DNA of 64,000 nucleotides from Ferdinandcohnia humi_A (GTDB lineage: Bacteria > Bacillota > Bacilli > Bacillales > Bacillaceae_L): NCBI GenBank assembly GCA_047608075.1, contig JBLKRX010000002.1:186001-250000 (forward strand), given 5' to 3'. The translations under genes were made by a program, and so were the position numbers. Shown piece after piece: positions 63,162 through 64,000 of the stretch (the stretch's first letter is position 1; the number at the start of each line of letters is the position of its first letter). The notes under the pieces were generated by a model. That model did not search any database and had not been told where the DNA came from. It worked only from the letters and a program-made list of their open reading frames with translations.

Positions 63162-63455
63162 TTACGCTTCTTGCGCAACAGGATATACACTTACTTGTTT
63201 GCGGTCACGGCCTAAACGCTCAAATTTAACAACTCCGTCAACTTTAGCGAAAAGAGTATCGTCACCACCACGACCTACGTTTACACCTGGGTAAATTTTA
63301 GTACCGCGTTGACGGTATAAAATAGAACCACCAGTTACGAATTGGCCGTCTGCACGTTTAGCACCAAGACGCTTCGCGATAGAATCACGACCGTTTTTAG
63401 TACTACCTACCCCTTTTTTAGAAGCGAAGAATTGAAGGTCTAATCTTACGAACAT
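63162..63455 (-). CDS. rpmA: Ribosomal protein L27, with cleavable N-terminus
   Basis: 50S protein of 97 residues near the peptidyl-transferase centre. The Firmicute-type N-terminal extension MFVRLDLQFFASKKG is present. The conserved LQFF/A cleavage motif (residues 7-11) is processed by Prp, whose gene is immediately upstream. Cleavage exposes the N-terminal ASKKG that reaches the tRNA acceptor ends. It follows AGGAGGTGG. Confidence 0.97.
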   Translation of the reverse strand: MFVRLDLQFFASKKGVGSTKNGRDSIAKRLGAKRADGQFVTGGSILYRQRGTKIYPGVNVGRGGDDTLFAKVDGVVKFERLGRDRKQVSVYPVAQEA

Positions 63456-63485
63456 TGTTGTTCCACCTCCTATTAATGAAGTTTT

Positions 63486-63812
63486 TTATAATTGAATTTT
63501 CATGTATTGTCCGTAGTCAAATTCAATCGTTTGCAATGATACAACCATTCCCTCTAAGAGAAGCTGTACCTTTTCCTCAATTTGTTCATCCTCAAGGAGA
63601 GGAATCTGACAGCGGAGGAATCCATTCTTCTCTTGTTCTAATATAGGCTCTACTTTACATAGAGCATATATGGAATTAATTGTACCAAATGCGACAGCAG
63701 AAGCTCCCGCACAAACGATATCCTTTCCAGGAACATCATACTCGGCATGTCCACTCATTGTAAATGAGTCAATTCTACCTGAACTATTACGATTAATAGT
63801 TACATCTATCAT
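63486..63812 (-). CDS. prp: Ribosomal-processing cysteine protease Prp (YsxB)
   Basis: Protein of 108 residues that removes the L27 N-terminal extension in Firmicutes. The catalytic pair is H22 in SGHAEYDVPGKD and C34 in IVCAGASAVAF. It lies between rplU and rpmA, the diagnostic arrangement, and both its substrate motif and active site are intact here. Confidence 0.95.
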   Translation of the reverse strand: MIDVTINRNSSGRIDSFTMSGHAEYDVPGKDIVCAGASAVAFGTINSIYALCKVEPILEQEKNGFLRCQIPLLEDEQIEEKVQLLLEGMVVSLQTIEFDYGQYMKIQL

Positions 63813-63823
63813 GATAGAAAGCC

Positions 63824-64000
63824 TTACGCGTTGATTTTTTCGATAACAACTTTAGTGTAAGGTTGACGATGACCTTGCTTTTTACGGTAGTTCTTTTTAG
63901 CCTTGTATTTGAAAACAATGATCTTCTTAGCGCGACCTTGTTTTTCAACCTTAGCTGTAACAGTTGCACCTTCAACAGTAGGGTTACCAACTTTAACGTT
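63824..64000 (-). CDS. rplU: Ribosomal protein L21 (partial, 5' end outside window)
   Basis: C-terminal 58 residues of L21, reading GNPTVEGATV, then KIIVFKYKAKKNYRKKQGHR and ending KVVIEKINA. The start lies past the window edge. It heads the rplU-prp-rpmA operon, twelve bases before prp. Confidence 0.95.
   Translation of the reverse strand, partial: NVKVGNPTVEGATVTAKVEKQGRAKKIIVFKYKAKKNYRKKQGHRQPYTKVVIEKINA

Overview
The window is a contiguous piece of a low-GC Firmicute chromosome, almost certainly a Bacillaceae spore-former (Bacillus sensu lato). Gene content and order follow the Bacillus subtilis yrr/yrv/yrb segment closely: mccBA-mtnN-yrrT-yrrS-pbpI-greA-udk-trhP2-trhP1-trmR-mltG, then yrzB-ruvX-ireB-alaS, recD2-yrrB-mnmA-iscS-cymR, rarA, tcdA-6S RNA-aspS-hisS, yrzK/yrvJ, dtd-rel-apt-recJ, secDF-comN, spoVB, yajC-tgt-queA-ruvBA-bofC, coxA, safA, pheA-pheB-obg-spo0B and rpmA-prp-rplU. 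Nearly all genes are on the minus strand. The plus-strand genes are rarA, an RsfA-family regulator, yrvJ, spoVB and yrzE.

Region by region: 0.26-4.7 kb is sulfur recycling (SAH/MTA nucleosidase, methyltransferase, reverse transsulfuration). 4.7-12.2 kb holds a sporulation-type penicillin-binding protein, greA, uridine kinase, the tRNA U34 hydroxylation/methylation genes and mltG. 12.2-13.0 kb is a gene-free stretch with a 52-bp tandem repeat. 13.0-17.3 kb is ruvX-ireB-alaS with an alanine T-box. 17.5-26.3 kb runs from an AI-2E-type permease through RecD2, the 2-thiouridine pair IscS/MnmA and the cysteine regulator CymR. 26.3-32.3 kb holds rarA, an inserted ABC exporter, an RsfA-like regulator, TcdA and 6S RNA. 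32.3-35.8 kb is aspS-hisS with a histidine T-box. 36-44.5 kb is a cell-wall amidase, Dtd, the (p)ppGpp enzyme, Apt and RecJ. 44.5-51.5 kb holds a cation exporter, SecDF, ComN and SpoVB. 51.5-56.7 kb is queuosine synthesis and RuvAB. 57-59.4 kb holds spore-coat/cortex proteins. 59.6-64 kb is phenylalanine synthesis, Obg, Spo0B and ribosomal proteins L27/L21 with the L27-processing protease.

The genes are mostly ordinary. I found no defence island, prophage, insertion sequence or CRISPR array, and no clearly new protein system. The less expected signals are in the non-coding DNA. Two dispersed structured repeat families occupy intergenic regions. One copy sits inside the putative stem III loop of the alaS T-box leader and another abuts the ribosome-binding site of rel. 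The hisS T-box has an unrelated insertion at the same structural position. A terminator-like hairpin between greA and pbpI buries the pbpI ribosome-binding site, and a SigF-like promoter would start transcription inside it. An unassigned three-hairpin sequence lies behind an extended -10 promoter upstream of rarA.
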